From Streptomyces spirodelae (GTDB lineage Bacteria; Actinomycetota; Actinomycetes; Streptomycetales; Streptomycetaceae): a stretch of DNA of 64,000 nt. The DNA lies in contig NZ_JAFFZN010000010.1 in assembly GCF_017676385.1 (NCBI RefSeq), forward strand, positions 62,001 through 126,000. The letters are read 5' to 3'. The notes beneath the pieces are model-generated. The model was not told where the DNA came from, ran no database searches, and saw only the letters and a program-made list of their open reading frames with translations. Of the stretch, positions 42,543 through 51,895 are shown piece after piece. Both the position numbers and the translations under genes were made by a program. The number at the start of each line of letters is the position of its first letter. The first letter of the stretch is position 1.

Positions 42543-42630
42543 CGTCAGGATCGCGACCGCCGCCCGCACTGCGATTCCCGGAGAGGGAACCCGCCCGAGT
42601 GCGCCCCGTCGCCAGCAGGGATTCCAGAAC

Positions 42631-43239
42631 TCAGCGCGGGTTCTTGCGCATGCACCATGTGTGGGGGCCGCCGTCGGGGAGGGTGACAGCAGCCGTGACC
42701 CGGAAGCCGAGTCGCTCGTAGAACCGCACGTTCCGCTCGCTGGAGGTCTCCAGGAACGCCGGGTACCCGGCGTTCCTTGCCTCCTCGAGGCCGGGAACCA
42801 GCACCGCGCTGCCAAGGCCCTTCCCCTGCGCTTCGGGAGAGACGGCCACCGTATTGAGGAACCACGCCGGCTCCTGCGGCCGGTACGGGGAAACAGCCTG
42901 CTCCGCGGATTCGTAGGCGGCCTGCCGGTCACCGGCCAGCTCACCGAGCACCGGGCCGACCTCGGCGAAAGCAGGCGAGGGATCCTCGTCGGGAGTGGTC
43001 CACACGGCGACAGCCCGCCCTTCGTCGGCGACCCACACGCGGCCGTACACCATGCCGATTCGGGTGAGACAGATTTCCTGGAAACGCCGGACCCGTTCCT
43101 CATGGCCTTCTGCGGCGATCACGTGCCGGGTGAAGGGGTAGTCGGCGAAGGCTCGGGCAAGTGCGTCGACCGAGGTGGAGATATCGGCGTCGGTGATGGG
43201 ACGTACGACAGGGACGTTTTCACGGTGTGCCGTGTTCAC
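42631..43239 (-). CDS. GNAT family N-acetyltransferase
   Basis: A 202-residue acetyltransferase with the N-terminal strand VRPITDADISTSV, a central acetyl-CoA motif LNTVAVSPEAQGKGLGSAVL (Q/RxxGxG/A pattern as QGKGLG) and the C-terminal ERNVRFYERLGFRV, the usual hallmark of the fold. The GTG start has only a weak ribosome site. The layout, with a long segment before the CoA motif, resembles the Streptomyces puromycin-type acetyltransferase group, but the substrate cannot be told. It stands alone. Confidence 0.82.
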   Translation of the reverse strand: MNTAHRENVPVVRPITDADISTSVDALARAFADYPFTRHVIAAEGHEERVRRFQEICLTRIGMVYGRVWVADEGRAVAVWTTPDEDPSPAFAEVGPVLGELAGDRQAAYESAEQAVSPYRPQEPAWFLNTVAVSPEAQGKGLGSAVLVPGLEEARNAGYPAFLETSSERNVRFYERLGFRVTAAVTLPDGGPHTWCMRKNPR

Positions 43240-43360
43240 CGCATCATCTTGTCAGCAGGCGAATGTTTGAGCCGCCCGGCCCCGTTGACGGCCTGGACAC
43301 CCGGTTCCGGGAGCCGTCAACCTGCCGCAAGATCGCGAAGTCATTCTGGGCGGGGTGTTA

Positions 43361-43535
43361 GAAGAGGTCGGCCGAGGTGCCCTGCGTGAGGTTCTCGAGG
43401 ATTGTGCGCAGCCACGGGCTGCGAACTGCAGGTAGCCGGACCAAGGTGTGCTGGAACATTCTCCAGTCGGCCCGGGCTTCGTGGTCGTCCGAGAGGTGGT
43501 CAACAGCCCAACTGGACGGGGTGACCTCTGCTGGT
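43361..43535 (-). pseudogene. C-terminal fragment of an unidentified protein
   Basis: A minus-strand frame without a start codon reads WAVDHLSDDHEARADW, then MFQHTLVRLPAVRSPW and LRTILENLTQGTSADLF before TAA. The composition is protein-like and unlike a chance frame, but an in-frame stop lies just upstream and no start codon is present. The family was not recognised. It is best read as the tail of a lost gene. Confidence 0.4.
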
Positions 43536-43673
43536 AGTGGGCCACGCGGTCAGCTATGGGCCCGTGACACGGTCAGTTGACCGCCGACTCCCGCCGCTCC
43601 GAGGGAACCCCACGATCGAGTGATGTCACTGCGACCGCCTTCACGCAGCGCCCGGTCCGTTGATCATGCTGGG

Positions 43674-45290
43674 GTGACTTATCGATCCCGTATCGGCCGC
43701 CGTCGGGTGCTGTACCCGACAGGCGCCGCCGCACTCTGCCTGCTGACCGCGCTGTCCGCGCTGCCGGCCGCCGCCCAGTCCGACGGGGCCCGGTCCGACA
43801 AGGCCGGTCCCGCCGCCCGGCCGCCCGCCACGCCCGCCGAGGCGCGCACCGCCGCCTATCTGGAATCCGCCCGCAATGATCCCGGCCGGCTGCGGGACTT
43901 CTTCCGGAAGCTGCCCAAGGGCGGCGACCTGCACAACCACCTCTCCGGCGCCGTCACCACCGAGTACCTCATCGAGCTCGCCGCGCAGGACGGGCTGTGC
44001 ATCGAGAAGAAGACGATGACCGCGGTGCAGCCGCCGTGCAAGGACGGCGCCCGCCCGGCCGCCGACGCGCGCACGGACAAGGCGTTCCACAAAGAGCTGG
44101 TGCGGGCCTGGTCCATGGAGGACTTCCCGCAGGGCGAGTCCGGGCACGACCACTTCTTCGCCGCCTTCGGCAAGTTCGGCGAGGTCACCTGGCGGCACCC
44201 GGGCAAGCTCCTCGCGGAGGTCGCCGAGCACGCGGCCCAGCAGAACCAGTCCTACCTGGAGACGATGGCGACCCCCGCCTCCGACGGCGCGAAGAAGCTC
44301 GCCGAAGAGGTCGGCTGGGACCCGGACCCGGCACGGATGCACCGCAAGCTCCTCGCCGACGGCAAGCTGGACCGGCTGGTGGCGCAGGCCCGGAAGGACG
44401 CCGACCGTACAAACGCCGAGTTCCGCACCGAGGCACGCTGCGACACCGCACACCCCCGCCGCGCCTGCACGCTGCCCGTCCGGTGGATCTCGCAGGTCTC
44501 CCGCGGCAGTTCACCCGAACGCGTCTTCACCCAGATCGCACTCGGCCTGCGGCTGGCCGAACGCGACCCCCGGTTCGTCGCCGTCAACCTCGTCCAGCCC
44601 GAGGACGGCCAGAGCGCACTGCGCAACTACCGGCTCCAGATGCGGATGCTGAACTACCTGGGCGAGCAGTACCCGAAGGCCCACATCACCCTGCACGCCG
44701 GGGAGCTGTGGCCCGGGCTGGTCAAGCCGGAGGATCTGTCCTTCCACATCGGTGAGGCGGTGAACGTGGCGAAGGCCGAGCGCATCGGCCACGGCGTCGA
44801 CCTCGTCCACGAGAACAACTGGCAGCAGCTGGCCCGCACCATGGCCCGCCGGGAGACGGCCGTCGAGGTGCCGCTCACCAGCAATGCACAGATCCTCGGC
44901 GTGAAGGGTGACGACCACCCGTTCAACACCTACCGGGCCTACGGCGTGCCCGTCGTCCTGTCCACCGACGACCCGGGCATCTCCCGCACCGACATCGACC
45001 GCGAGTTCCAGTACGCGTCCACCACCTACCGGCTGCGCTACCCCGAACTGAAGGACCTGGCGCGGGCCTCGCTGGAATACGCCTTCCTCCCCGGCCGCAG
45101 CCTGTGGCGCGGCAATCCGACGCGCGACGGCTACCAGCCCACCTCGGCCTGCGCGAACGAACGCCCCGGCACCGGCAGGCCCGCCGGCGCATGCGGCCGT
45201 CTCCTGGCCGACAGCCCGAAGGCAGCCGCCCAGTGGCACCTGGAGTCCGCCTTCACCACCTTCGAACGCACCCAGGTGAGCAAACGCTGA
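43674..45290 (+). CDS. Exported adenosine deaminase-like metal hydrolase
   Basis: A 538-residue amidohydrolase of the adenosine deaminase / ADGF group. Zinc and catalytic residues are all present: HNHLSG (His87, His89), HAGE (His341, Glu343), HGVD (His373) and STDDP (Asp432, Asp433). The N-terminus MTYRSRIGRRRVLYP followed by a hydrophobic stretch ending ALPAAA is a signal peptide; the RRR-x-L run is compatible with Tat export. GTG at 43674 gives a normal-length signal, whereas the ATG at 43623 would make it too long. The enzyme probably deaminates extracellular adenosine for purine salvage or signalling. A strong hairpin follows the gene. Confidence 0.88.
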   Translation: MTYRSRIGRRRVLYPTGAAALCLLTALSALPAAAQSDGARSDKAGPAARPPATPAEARTAAYLESARNDPGRLRDFFRKLPKGGDLHNHLSGAVTTEYLIELAAQDGLCIEKKTMTAVQPPCKDGARPAADARTDKAFHKELVRAWSMEDFPQGESGHDHFFAAFGKFGEVTWRHPGKLLAEVAEHAAQQNQSYLETMATPASDGAKKLAEEVGWDPDPARMHRKLLADGKLDRLVAQARKDADRTNAEFRTEARCDTAHPRRACTLPVRWISQVSRGSSPERVFTQIALGLRLAERDPRFVAVNLVQPEDGQSALRNYRLQMRMLNYLGEQYPKAHITLHAGELWPGLVKPEDLSFHIGEAVNVAKAERIGHGVDLVHENNWQQLARTMARRETAVEVPLTSNAQILGVKGDDHPFNTYRAYGVPVVLSTDDPGISRTDIDREFQYASTTYRLRYPELKDLARASLEYAFLPGRSLWRGNPTRDGYQPTSACANERPGTGRPAGACGRLLADSPKAAAQWHLESAFTTFERTQVSKR

Positions 45291-45310
45291 CCCCGACCTC
45301 GTCACCCACC

Positions 45311-45356
45311 CCGGCCTCGGCCCCGGCCCCTGACAAGGAGCCGGGGCCGAGGCCGG
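45311..45356. terminator. 17-bp stem terminator after the deaminase
   Basis: A perfect 17-bp inverted repeat (CCGGCCTCGGCCCCGGC and its complement) with a 12-nt loop starts 20 nt after the adenosine deaminase stop. It is the strongest hairpin in the window. Confidence 0.85.
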
Positions 45357-45560
45357 TACGGTCCGAGGCGCGACAAGCGCGGATACCACGGAACAGGGTC
45401 TCCGCCAAGGCGCGAGCCACGAGAACCGGGCCGGGACCGGGCCGAGAGCCCAAGACGCATCTTCCGACGGAGGGCGCCAGAACGGGCGCCTGCGGCGTCT
45501 GGATACGCGTTCTCTTCCGGTCGGACCGGGGCAACCGGGCGACCGGCGACCCCAGCCATA

Positions 45561-45624
45561 AAAGCTAATGATTTGCTTTAGCTGCGAGCGAACCTTACGG
45601 TACTTAAAGCTAATGGATTGCTTT
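45561..45624. promoter_or_regulatory. Paired AAAGC-N9-GCTTT operators before the MFS gene
   Basis: Two copies of the same palindrome lie at 45561-45579 and 45606-45624, 45 bp apart, with the spacer (TAATGATTT / TAATGGATT) largely conserved too. The second ends 19 nt before the MFS start, next to the ribosome site. The AT-rich repeats stand out in this GC-rich gap and indicate a dimeric repressor (MarR or TetR type) controlling the exporter; no adjacent regulator gene is present. Confidence 0.65.
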
Positions 45625-45643
45625 TACCTTCGGAAGGGATCCC

Positions 45644-47083
45644 ATGCCCAGCGTCCTGTCCGATCCGCCCGCGATACCCGAACCACCCGCATGCCGCTCC
45701 CCCATGACTGCCACGACCTGCGCGGAAGACGATGCGGGAGCGGCGAGCCGTGCGAGAAGCCGCAGGGCTGCTTTCGCGCTCGACACGTCGATCCTGGCGG
45801 CGCTCCTGGCCGCGTCCAGCGCCCCGACGCCGCTGTATCCCCTCTACCAGGACCGGTGGGGCATCTCCGCACTCGTCGTCACGGTGGTCTTCAGTGCCTA
45901 CGCCCTTTCTCTGCTGCTCGCCCTGCTCACCACCGCAGCGCTCTCCGACCACCTGGGGCGGCGCCCAGTGCTGACGGGAGCCCTGCTCGTCGAGGCCGCC
46001 GCCATGGTCGTCCTGGCATCGGCGGACAGTGCGGCGCCCCTGATAGCCGCCCGGGTCCTGCAAGGGGTTGCCACAGGCGCGGCCACCAGTGCCGCGGGAG
46101 CGGTGCTACTCGACCTGGACGATCCTCGTCGCCCAGGCCGGTCGGCCCTGACCAACAGCATCGCCCCGGTCGCCGGAATGGCAACCGGCGTCCTTGCCGC
46201 CACCCTCCTCGTCGCCTTCGCCCCCGCCCCCACCGTCACCGTGTACGTACTGCTGGCCGCCCTGTTCGTCGCCCAGGCGCTCGCGGTCACGTTCACCGAG
46301 GAGACGGCCGCCCGCCGTGCCGGTGCGCTGCGGTCGCTGCGCCCACGGCTCCGTGTCCCGGCCACGGCCCGCCCCGCCCTGCTGGCCGTCGGCACCGGGG
46401 TCGTCGCCATCTGGGCGCTGGGCGGCTTCTACTCCTCTCTCGGACCGGCCCTGGTGCGCCTGGTGGCGCCCGAGGCGCCGCAGGCGGCTCGCGGCATGGT
46501 CTTCTTCGCTCTCAGCGCCAGCGCCGCGCTCACCGTGTGGACGCTGCGGCGTACGGCGCCGTCCACCGCGGCGATCGGCGGCTGCGTGACCGTGCTGCCC
46601 GCCACCGCGCTGACCCTGGGCGGCCTGCACGGCGCCGGACTGCCCGCCGTCTACGGCGGCGCGGCCCTGGCCGGCGTGGCCTTCGGCGCCGTCTCACAGG
46701 GGGCGCTGCGCATGATCCTCGCCTCGCTCGAGGAGGCCGACCGCGCCACGACCCTGGCCGCCTACTACGTCCTCAGCTACCTCGCGATGAGCCTGCCCGC
46801 CGTCGCCGCGGGCGCCGCCACCCAGCTGTACGGGCTCGCGACAACCTCCCACACCTATGCCGTCGTCAGCGCCCTCCTCGCACTGGCAGCCCTGGCGGCT
46901 CTTGCGACACTCGCCGCTCCACGGCGTAGGGCAGCACCCATCCCGCAGCCGACCACCTCGACGGACAACAACGGCACCGTCATCGCCCCCGCGACAGTCC
47001 AAGACATCGCACCGAGAGCCGATCAGCGCCACAGGCGCCCGTCTGAGCAGTCCGCGGCTCCGGGGTCGGTACCCACCCGCTGA
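45644..47083 (+). CDS. MFS transporter, drug-efflux type
   Basis: A 479-residue major facilitator protein with about 12 membrane helices after a soluble 40-residue N-terminus. The loop 2-3 signature appears as LSDHLGRRPVL, and RVLQGVATGAATSAAGAVLL fits helix 5 of MFS antiporters. The ATG has GGAAGGG at about 6 nt. The C-terminal 60 residues are polar, with Pro and Thr. Two palindromic operators precede it, so expression is probably induced by the exported compound. The substrate is unknown. Confidence 0.87.
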   Translation: MPSVLSDPPAIPEPPACRSPMTATTCAEDDAGAASRARSRRAAFALDTSILAALLAASSAPTPLYPLYQDRWGISALVVTVVFSAYALSLLLALLTTAALSDHLGRRPVLTGALLVEAAAMVVLASADSAAPLIAARVLQGVATGAATSAAGAVLLDLDDPRRPGRSALTNSIAPVAGMATGVLAATLLVAFAPAPTVTVYVLLAALFVAQALAVTFTEETAARRAGALRSLRPRLRVPATARPALLAVGTGVVAIWALGGFYSSLGPALVRLVAPEAPQAARGMVFFALSASAALTVWTLRRTAPSTAAIGGCVTVLPATALTLGGLHGAGLPAVYGGAALAGVAFGAVSQGALRMILASLEEADRATTLAAYYVLSYLAMSLPAVAAGAATQLYGLATTSHTYAVVSALLALAALAALATLAAPRRRAAPIPQPTTSTDNNGTVIAPATVQDIAPRADQRHRRPSEQSAAPGSVPTR

Positions 47084-47634
47084 ACGGGCGGTTTCACCGG
47101 CTGAACGGGTGGTTCGAACGGGTAGCGGACTCACCGCCCCCGCCGCGTATGCGGTAATCGCCTGGCGGCGTCCGGACGAGGCCACCACTCCGCCCCAGCG
47201 GCCTGCTCCTGCCAACTGCCGCACCGCTGCGACATGCATGGTGGCTCTGGCGTGACGGAGCCGGGAAACGACCCGGGTGGCTCTCGGAGCAAGCTGCTGA
47301 AGGAACGACAGAGACACGGACGGACGGCCAGCGGGTGAGAGGCCGCCACAGCGGAGGCGACCGACAGGAACGGTATGACGAAGCTGAACGGACTCGGCCG
47401 GCGATCGCCGGAAAGCGTCGTGGGGCGAGGGATGCGGAGCGTGAGACCTGGTGGCGTCCAGGGGCACCGGGGACCAGGCTTCCAAGCGCGCGACGGACCG
47501 GGGCCGAGGACAACCGCGCCTGCCCGAGAGTGAACGGCAGCCGATCACGTGCCAGCAACCGCTCCTCCATCCGGCCCACGGCCGCCGGGCATTCCGAGTA
47601 CGCACACGGTGGCACCGCGACGAGGGAACACATC
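47084..47634. other. Non-coding gap before the photolyase
   Basis: I find no gene, hairpin or repeat here. The photolyase frame is open upstream for 100 codons, but that part is Arg/Gly-rich, has no domain character and no ribosome site. Confidence 0.4.
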
Positions 47635-49134
47635 ATGCACTGGCTTTTCGGGGATCAGCTCGGCCCCCACTTCCTGCGCCCCTCGATGGACAGTGGCCTC
47701 ACACGCGACACGCCCCTCCTGATGATCGAGGCGCGCTCAGTGTTCCGGCGCCGCCGCTTCCACCGCGCCAAGGCACACCTCGTGCTCTCCGCAATGCGCC
47801 ACCGGGCAGCCGAACTCGGCGACCGGGTGACCTACGTACGTGCCGACACCTATCGGGAGGGGCTGGCACAGGCGGCGGCCAACGACACGGTCACCGTCCA
47901 CCGGCCGACCTCGTACGCAGCCGTGCGACTCGTGCGTTCGCTGCCCCGAGTCGCCATGGGCCCGGCGCGCGGCTTCCTGGTTCCCGTCGACGACTTCACG
48001 GCGTGGGCAGACGGCCAAGGCGGCCAACGGCTGCGCCAGGAGGACTTCTACCGGTGGGTGCGGCGCGGGCATGATCTGCTGATGGACGGAGACGCTCCGG
48101 CCGGCGGCAGGTGGAACTACGACCAGGACAACCGGGAGCCCCCTCCGCGCCGAACTCCCACCCTGTCTGTTCCCGCCCCGTACCGGCCGCAGGAGAGCGC
48201 GATCGACGACGAGGTCCGGCGCGATCTGGACCAGTGGGAGAAGGATGGCGACGTTACCTTCGTCGGCCGCGACGGGCCCAGAATGTTCCCCGCCACCCGA
48301 CGGGAGGCCCGCACCGCCCTGAAGCGTTTCCTCGACCACCGGCTGGCCACTTTCGGGCCGTACGAGGACGCGATGCTCGCCGACGACCCGGTCATGAGCC
48401 ACAGTCTGCTGTCCTCGTCGCTCAACCTGGGCCTGCTCGACCCGGCGGAATGCGTGGACGGGGCGGAGGCGGCATGGCGGAACGGACAGGCACCGCTGAA
48501 CAGCGTGGAAGGCTTCATCCGGCAGATCGCCGGCTGGCGCGAGTACGTGTGGCAGCTGTACTGGTACTTCGGGGAGGAGTACCGGCACTCCAACGTCCTG
48601 CGCCATACCGACCCGCTGCCCGGCTGGTGGCAGGAGCTGGAGGCGGACGCGGTCCGCGCCCGTTGCCTGCGCACCGTACTGGCCCAGGTGCGGGACACCG
48701 GATGGACACACCACATCCCCCGGCTCATGGTTCTCGGCAGTTACGCCCTCCAACAGGGCTGGGACCCGCAGGCCGTCACGGACTGGTTCCACCGCTGCTT
48801 CGTGGACGGATACGACTGGGTCATGGCCCCCAACGTGGTCGGCATGTCCCAGTACGCCGACGGGGGCCGGATGACCACCAAGCCGTACACCTCCGGGGGC
48901 GCCTACCTGAACCGGATGAGTGACCTGTGCGGGCCCTGCTCCTACCGTCCGGGCGACCGGGTCGGCGAGCACGCCTGTCCGTACACCGTGGGCTACTGGA
49001 CGTTCCTCGACCGGCACAGAGCCCGGCTCGAACGCAACTACCGCACCGCAAGGGCGGTACGGCAACTTGACGGGCTCCCCGACTTCGAACAGGTCCGCGC
49101 ACACAAGCACAACCGCGCCGACACACCGCCATGA
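47635..49134 (+). CDS. Iron-sulfur bacterial cryptochrome/photolyase (PhrB-like)
   Basis: A 499-residue FeS-BCP family photolyase, predicted to repair (6-4) or related UV photoproducts in DNA using FAD and light. The N-terminus LFGDQLGPHF is the family antenna-domain start. The four cluster cysteines Cys344, Cys432, Cys435 and Cys448 have exactly the spacing of Agrobacterium PhrB (350, 438, 441, 454), so a [4Fe-4S] cluster is expected. The FAD region NSVEGFIRQIAGWREYVW and the TGWTHHIPRLMVLGSYAL segment are conserved. The ATG has GAGGGA 7 nt upstream. It stands alone with no carotenoid genes beside it. Confidence 0.93.
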   Translation: MHWLFGDQLGPHFLRPSMDSGLTRDTPLLMIEARSVFRRRRFHRAKAHLVLSAMRHRAAELGDRVTYVRADTYREGLAQAAANDTVTVHRPTSYAAVRLVRSLPRVAMGPARGFLVPVDDFTAWADGQGGQRLRQEDFYRWVRRGHDLLMDGDAPAGGRWNYDQDNREPPPRRTPTLSVPAPYRPQESAIDDEVRRDLDQWEKDGDVTFVGRDGPRMFPATRREARTALKRFLDHRLATFGPYEDAMLADDPVMSHSLLSSSLNLGLLDPAECVDGAEAAWRNGQAPLNSVEGFIRQIAGWREYVWQLYWYFGEEYRHSNVLRHTDPLPGWWQELEADAVRARCLRTVLAQVRDTGWTHHIPRLMVLGSYALQQGWDPQAVTDWFHRCFVDGYDWVMAPNVVGMSQYADGGRMTTKPYTSGGAYLNRMSDLCGPCSYRPGDRVGEHACPYTVGYWTFLDRHRARLERNYRTARAVRQLDGLPDFEQVRAHKHNRADTPP

Positions 49135-49781
49135 GACACGCATCGGAGCCGATGGGGTGAACGCGTGCTCTGCCAGATGCGATGCACGGCTAACAACACC
49201 AGCAGGTGATGCCGCTCCCCGCGGGATCTTGCGGCAGTGCACCCTCCGCGTTGCCCGGCCCAACGGCCGTGAGGGCTACGGGAGTCGGCACGCATCGAGA
49301 TCGTTGCACTGGGAAGCCGCGAACGATCCAGGAGTGCCTGCAAGCGGTTCTGTGGGACGGCACACAGGCTCTCGCTCCCATCGATCTGCCGCTGTCCGCC
49401 GGACGGGTCGTCGTCCCGCCGAATGACCGGTATGACCGGTGATGTGCCGGTCGCCGTCTCCACCGCCGGTCCAGTACGCCGTCCACGCCGGATCGGCGCC
49501 CTCCGGCAGCAGCCGGACCCACCGGGCGGCCGGCGAGGTCGGTCGACGAGACCGAAGCGTGCCCGACGAGCGAATCATCGTCCACATGAGCAGCCGGAAC
49601 ACCTGAAACTGCCGGCTTCATCAGAGTCGGCTCGATACGGGATTGCGCGGTGATCAGCGCGGCGTTCGCCGGGGCAATGGCGCCGGCGTGCAGATGAGTC
49701 CGATCCACGTGGGAAAGCCGCGAGCCGCGCCGGTGACTACGGTCCCCATGGGAGAGCCGTGAGCGCCCAGCTACTTGCTCG
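49135..49781. other. Degenerate intergenic region
   Basis: No intact gene is seen. Minus-strand frames are open but switch often and show no recognised family. Given the transposase fragment at its right end, this is probably decayed insertion-sequence DNA. Confidence 0.4.
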
Positions 49782-49911
49782 TCACGTCGATGACCGGATC
49801 GGGCTGACGTGCAGCTCGCTGCGGCCGCCAGGCCATCCGTTCTCGACGACACGCCGGGCCAGGCGCAGCCTGCCGGTCGCCGTCAGCAGGGCATCGCGGT
49901 GGAACAACACG
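49782..49911 (-). mobile_element. IS481-family transposase, N-terminal fragment
   Basis: Minus-strand residues FHRDALLTATGRLRLARRVV and ENGWP match the N-terminal helix-turn-helix of IS481 transposases (HRNAxLTPTGRLRLARCVVxDGWP). The frame ends at a TGA after about 15 further unrelated residues. The catalytic domain is gone. Together with the fragment at 38122-38275 it shows that this element type has inserted more than once. Confidence 0.55.
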
Positions 49912-49917
49912 TCGATG

Positions 49918-49954
49918 TTGACCTTCGAGTTGGTTGAAGCTCAATGATGGCGAC
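49918..49954 (+). promoter_or_regulatory. MerR-type promoter/operator, probable leaderless start
   Basis: TTGACC and AATGAT, separated by about 19 bp, form a -35/-10 pair with the long spacer typical of MerR-controlled promoters. Within it, ACCTTCGA and TTGAAGCT make an imperfect dyad (49921-49941). The expected transcription start falls at about 49955, the GTG start codon, so the mRNA is probably leaderless and the regulator autoregulatory. Confidence 0.55.
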
Positions 49955-51028
49955 GTGCCGAATTCTGAACTGATGCCAATCGGGGTCTTTGCCCAACGCA
50001 GTGGTCTGACGCCCAGCGCGTTGCGGTTCTACGCCGACTCCGGGCTGCTGCCCCCCGCCGAAGTGGACCCGGCCTCGGGCTACCGCTACTACGGCGCTGC
50101 CCAGGTGGCACGGGCGACCGCGCTGCGTCAGCTCCGCGAGATCGCCATGCCCCTCCCCGCGGTCGAGGCCGTCCTCGACGCCGGGGCCGACGACGCAGTG
50201 CGACTGCTCGACGAGCATGTCGCCAAGATCGTCGACGACGCGGCGACGGCACGGCAGAAGGCCGCCGTGATCAAGTCCGCGCTCGGCGGTGACGTGCCCG
50301 GTCTGCTGATCGCCATGCTGAAGGGGCCCGTGCTCGCGGATGCGGTGGAGCAGGTCCTGTCCGCGACGGCGCACGAGCCTGGGATGGCACTGATCGCCGG
50401 CTTGCACATCGAGGCGGATCATGAGGCGGTCGCCCTGACGGCGACCGACCGGTACCGGCTCTCCACCCGGACCCTGGTGCCGGCGCGGGCGGCGCAGCAG
50501 ACGTGGGTCGGCACGGTCGACGGCGACGACCTGCGGGCCGCTGTCGCCACGGTCAGGCGCAGTGCGCTGGTCCGCATCGAAACGGCACCGCACGGGATCT
50601 GGCTGCGCATGCCCGAGCGGGAGGACTGGCACTGCCGGTTGCTGTCCGAGGACTTCCCCGATCACCGGCTGATGCTCGCGTCCCTGGGCGAGATCAGCAC
50701 CCGCGCGATGGTTCCGAAGGATCTTCTGCTGCGCGCTCTGGAAGAACACCCCGGCGAACGCGTCGCACTGCACGTCTCCGATCAGGGGGTGAACCTCCGA
50801 CCCTCGAACGACGAGGACCCCGGCGTTCAGCTCCCCGCCACCGTGACGGGTGGGGCTCTCCAGATCCGGTTCGAGATGACCACGCTCTATCCCGCCGTGA
50901 GCACAGCCATCGGTCCCGACGTGCTGCTCGACCTGAGAGGACACGACAAGCCCGTCACGATCCGCTCCGCCGACCGCGGCGATCTCACCACCCTGGCCAT
51001 GCCAGTCAAGTTCGACCACTCAGCCTGA
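49955..51028 (+). CDS. MerR-family regulator fused to a DnaN-like sliding-clamp fold
   Basis: A 357-residue protein with two parts. Residues 6-80 are a MerR helix-turn-helix (MPIGVFAQRSGLTPSALRFY, GYRYYGAAQVARATALRQL). After a helical linker, residues 130-355 read as DNA polymerase III beta-clamp sequence: ADHEAVALTATDRYRLSTRT (the clamp TDxxRLS motif), DFPDHRLMLA, VPKDLLLRALEEHPGERV, and LYPAVSTAIGPDVLLDL with a final TTLAMPV. The clamp part is about two of the three domains of true DnaN, so it cannot be a replication clamp alone. The start follows from the promoter. It sits 22 bp before a TPR-like gene. How the clamp fold senses or binds is unknown. Confidence 0.82.
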   Translation: MPNSELMPIGVFAQRSGLTPSALRFYADSGLLPPAEVDPASGYRYYGAAQVARATALRQLREIAMPLPAVEAVLDAGADDAVRLLDEHVAKIVDDAATARQKAAVIKSALGGDVPGLLIAMLKGPVLADAVEQVLSATAHEPGMALIAGLHIEADHEAVALTATDRYRLSTRTLVPARAAQQTWVGTVDGDDLRAAVATVRRSALVRIETAPHGIWLRMPEREDWHCRLLSEDFPDHRLMLASLGEISTRAMVPKDLLLRALEEHPGERVALHVSDQGVNLRPSNDEDPGVQLPATVTGGALQIRFEMTTLYPAVSTAIGPDVLLDLRGHDKPVTIRSADRGDLTTLAMPVKFDHSA

Positions 51029-51050
51029 GAACGACACCGAGGAAAACGTC

Positions 51051-51560
51051 ATGCCTGCCGCACCCGCCTGCCCCGACCCGACCATGCAAGCCATCAGCCA
51101 GGCCGTTACCGAAGGCCGAGGGGGCAACACCCATTCCGCCCGCCAGAAGCTCCTGAAGCTGTGGTCGGCGATCGGCGTCACCGGCGACCCGCTGCACCGC
51201 TGCTCACTCGCCCACTACCTGGCAGATCTCTACGAAGACCCTGCCCAGGCCCTCGCCTGGGACGTACGGGCCCTGGACGCTGCCGACGCCATGACCGAGC
51301 AGCGCGTCCAGGAGCACCACGCCAGCCTCCACCTCGCCGGGTTCTACCCCTCCCTCCACCTCAACCTGGCCGACAACTACCGCCGACTCGGTTCCTTCGA
51401 TGCGGCCACCGAGCACATCAACGCGGCTGAAGAGCACGCCCACAACCTCCGCCAGGACGCATATGGTGCCTTCCTGCGCTCCGCCCTTGATGAGGTGGCG
51501 GAGGCCATTTCCCGGCGGGACACCACCAAGCGGCCCTCCGCGCCCGGCCCCACCGCATGA
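51051..51560 (+). CDS. TPR-like helical protein, partner of the MerR-clamp gene
   Basis: A 169-residue soluble protein with tetratricopeptide-like helix pairs: ALAWDVRALDAADAM, then FYPSLHLNLADNYRRLGSFDAATEHINAAEEHA, the canonical TPR positions (L-x2-N/G-Y-x8-A-x3-A). The ATG is preceded by GAGGAAAA at 4-8 nt. It is 22 bp from the MerR-clamp gene and probably in one operon with it. The function is unknown; a protein-binding adaptor is the natural guess. Confidence 0.72.
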   Translation: MPAAPACPDPTMQAISQAVTEGRGGNTHSARQKLLKLWSAIGVTGDPLHRCSLAHYLADLYEDPAQALAWDVRALDAADAMTEQRVQEHHASLHLAGFYPSLHLNLADNYRRLGSFDAATEHINAAEEHAHNLRQDAYGAFLRSALDEVAEAISRRDTTKRPSAPGPTA

Positions 51561-51895
51561 GGCACCGGGACCCGCCCGTCGCCGTGCGCCACCTCGCTCA
51601 CGTCGCCGCAACCGCGTCGCGCGTGCGTCCGACTCGGCGACTCGCATCGGCGAATCGCAGGCCGGCCGACGCCATGATCGCCTCGGATTCACACTTCTGC
51701 AGCATTTTGGAGACATGGCGACTCCGTGGAAGAGATTCGCTGCTTTACGCAGTCAACGCTCGGCAGTTCCCGACCATGGAGGCGTTCACTGTTTCCACGT
51801 GAACTCGCCCAGGATATTCACGACGCCTGGTACGCACTTCCCGCATCACCTTGCATTCGGCGCGTCACAACAATAGCGAGAGCTATCATGTTTAC
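51561..51895. other. Non-coding gap
   Basis: I see no gene here. Just before 51896 there is a TATCAT hexamer suitable as a -10 element 7 nt before the next start codon, suggesting that gene is leaderless. Confidence 0.4.
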
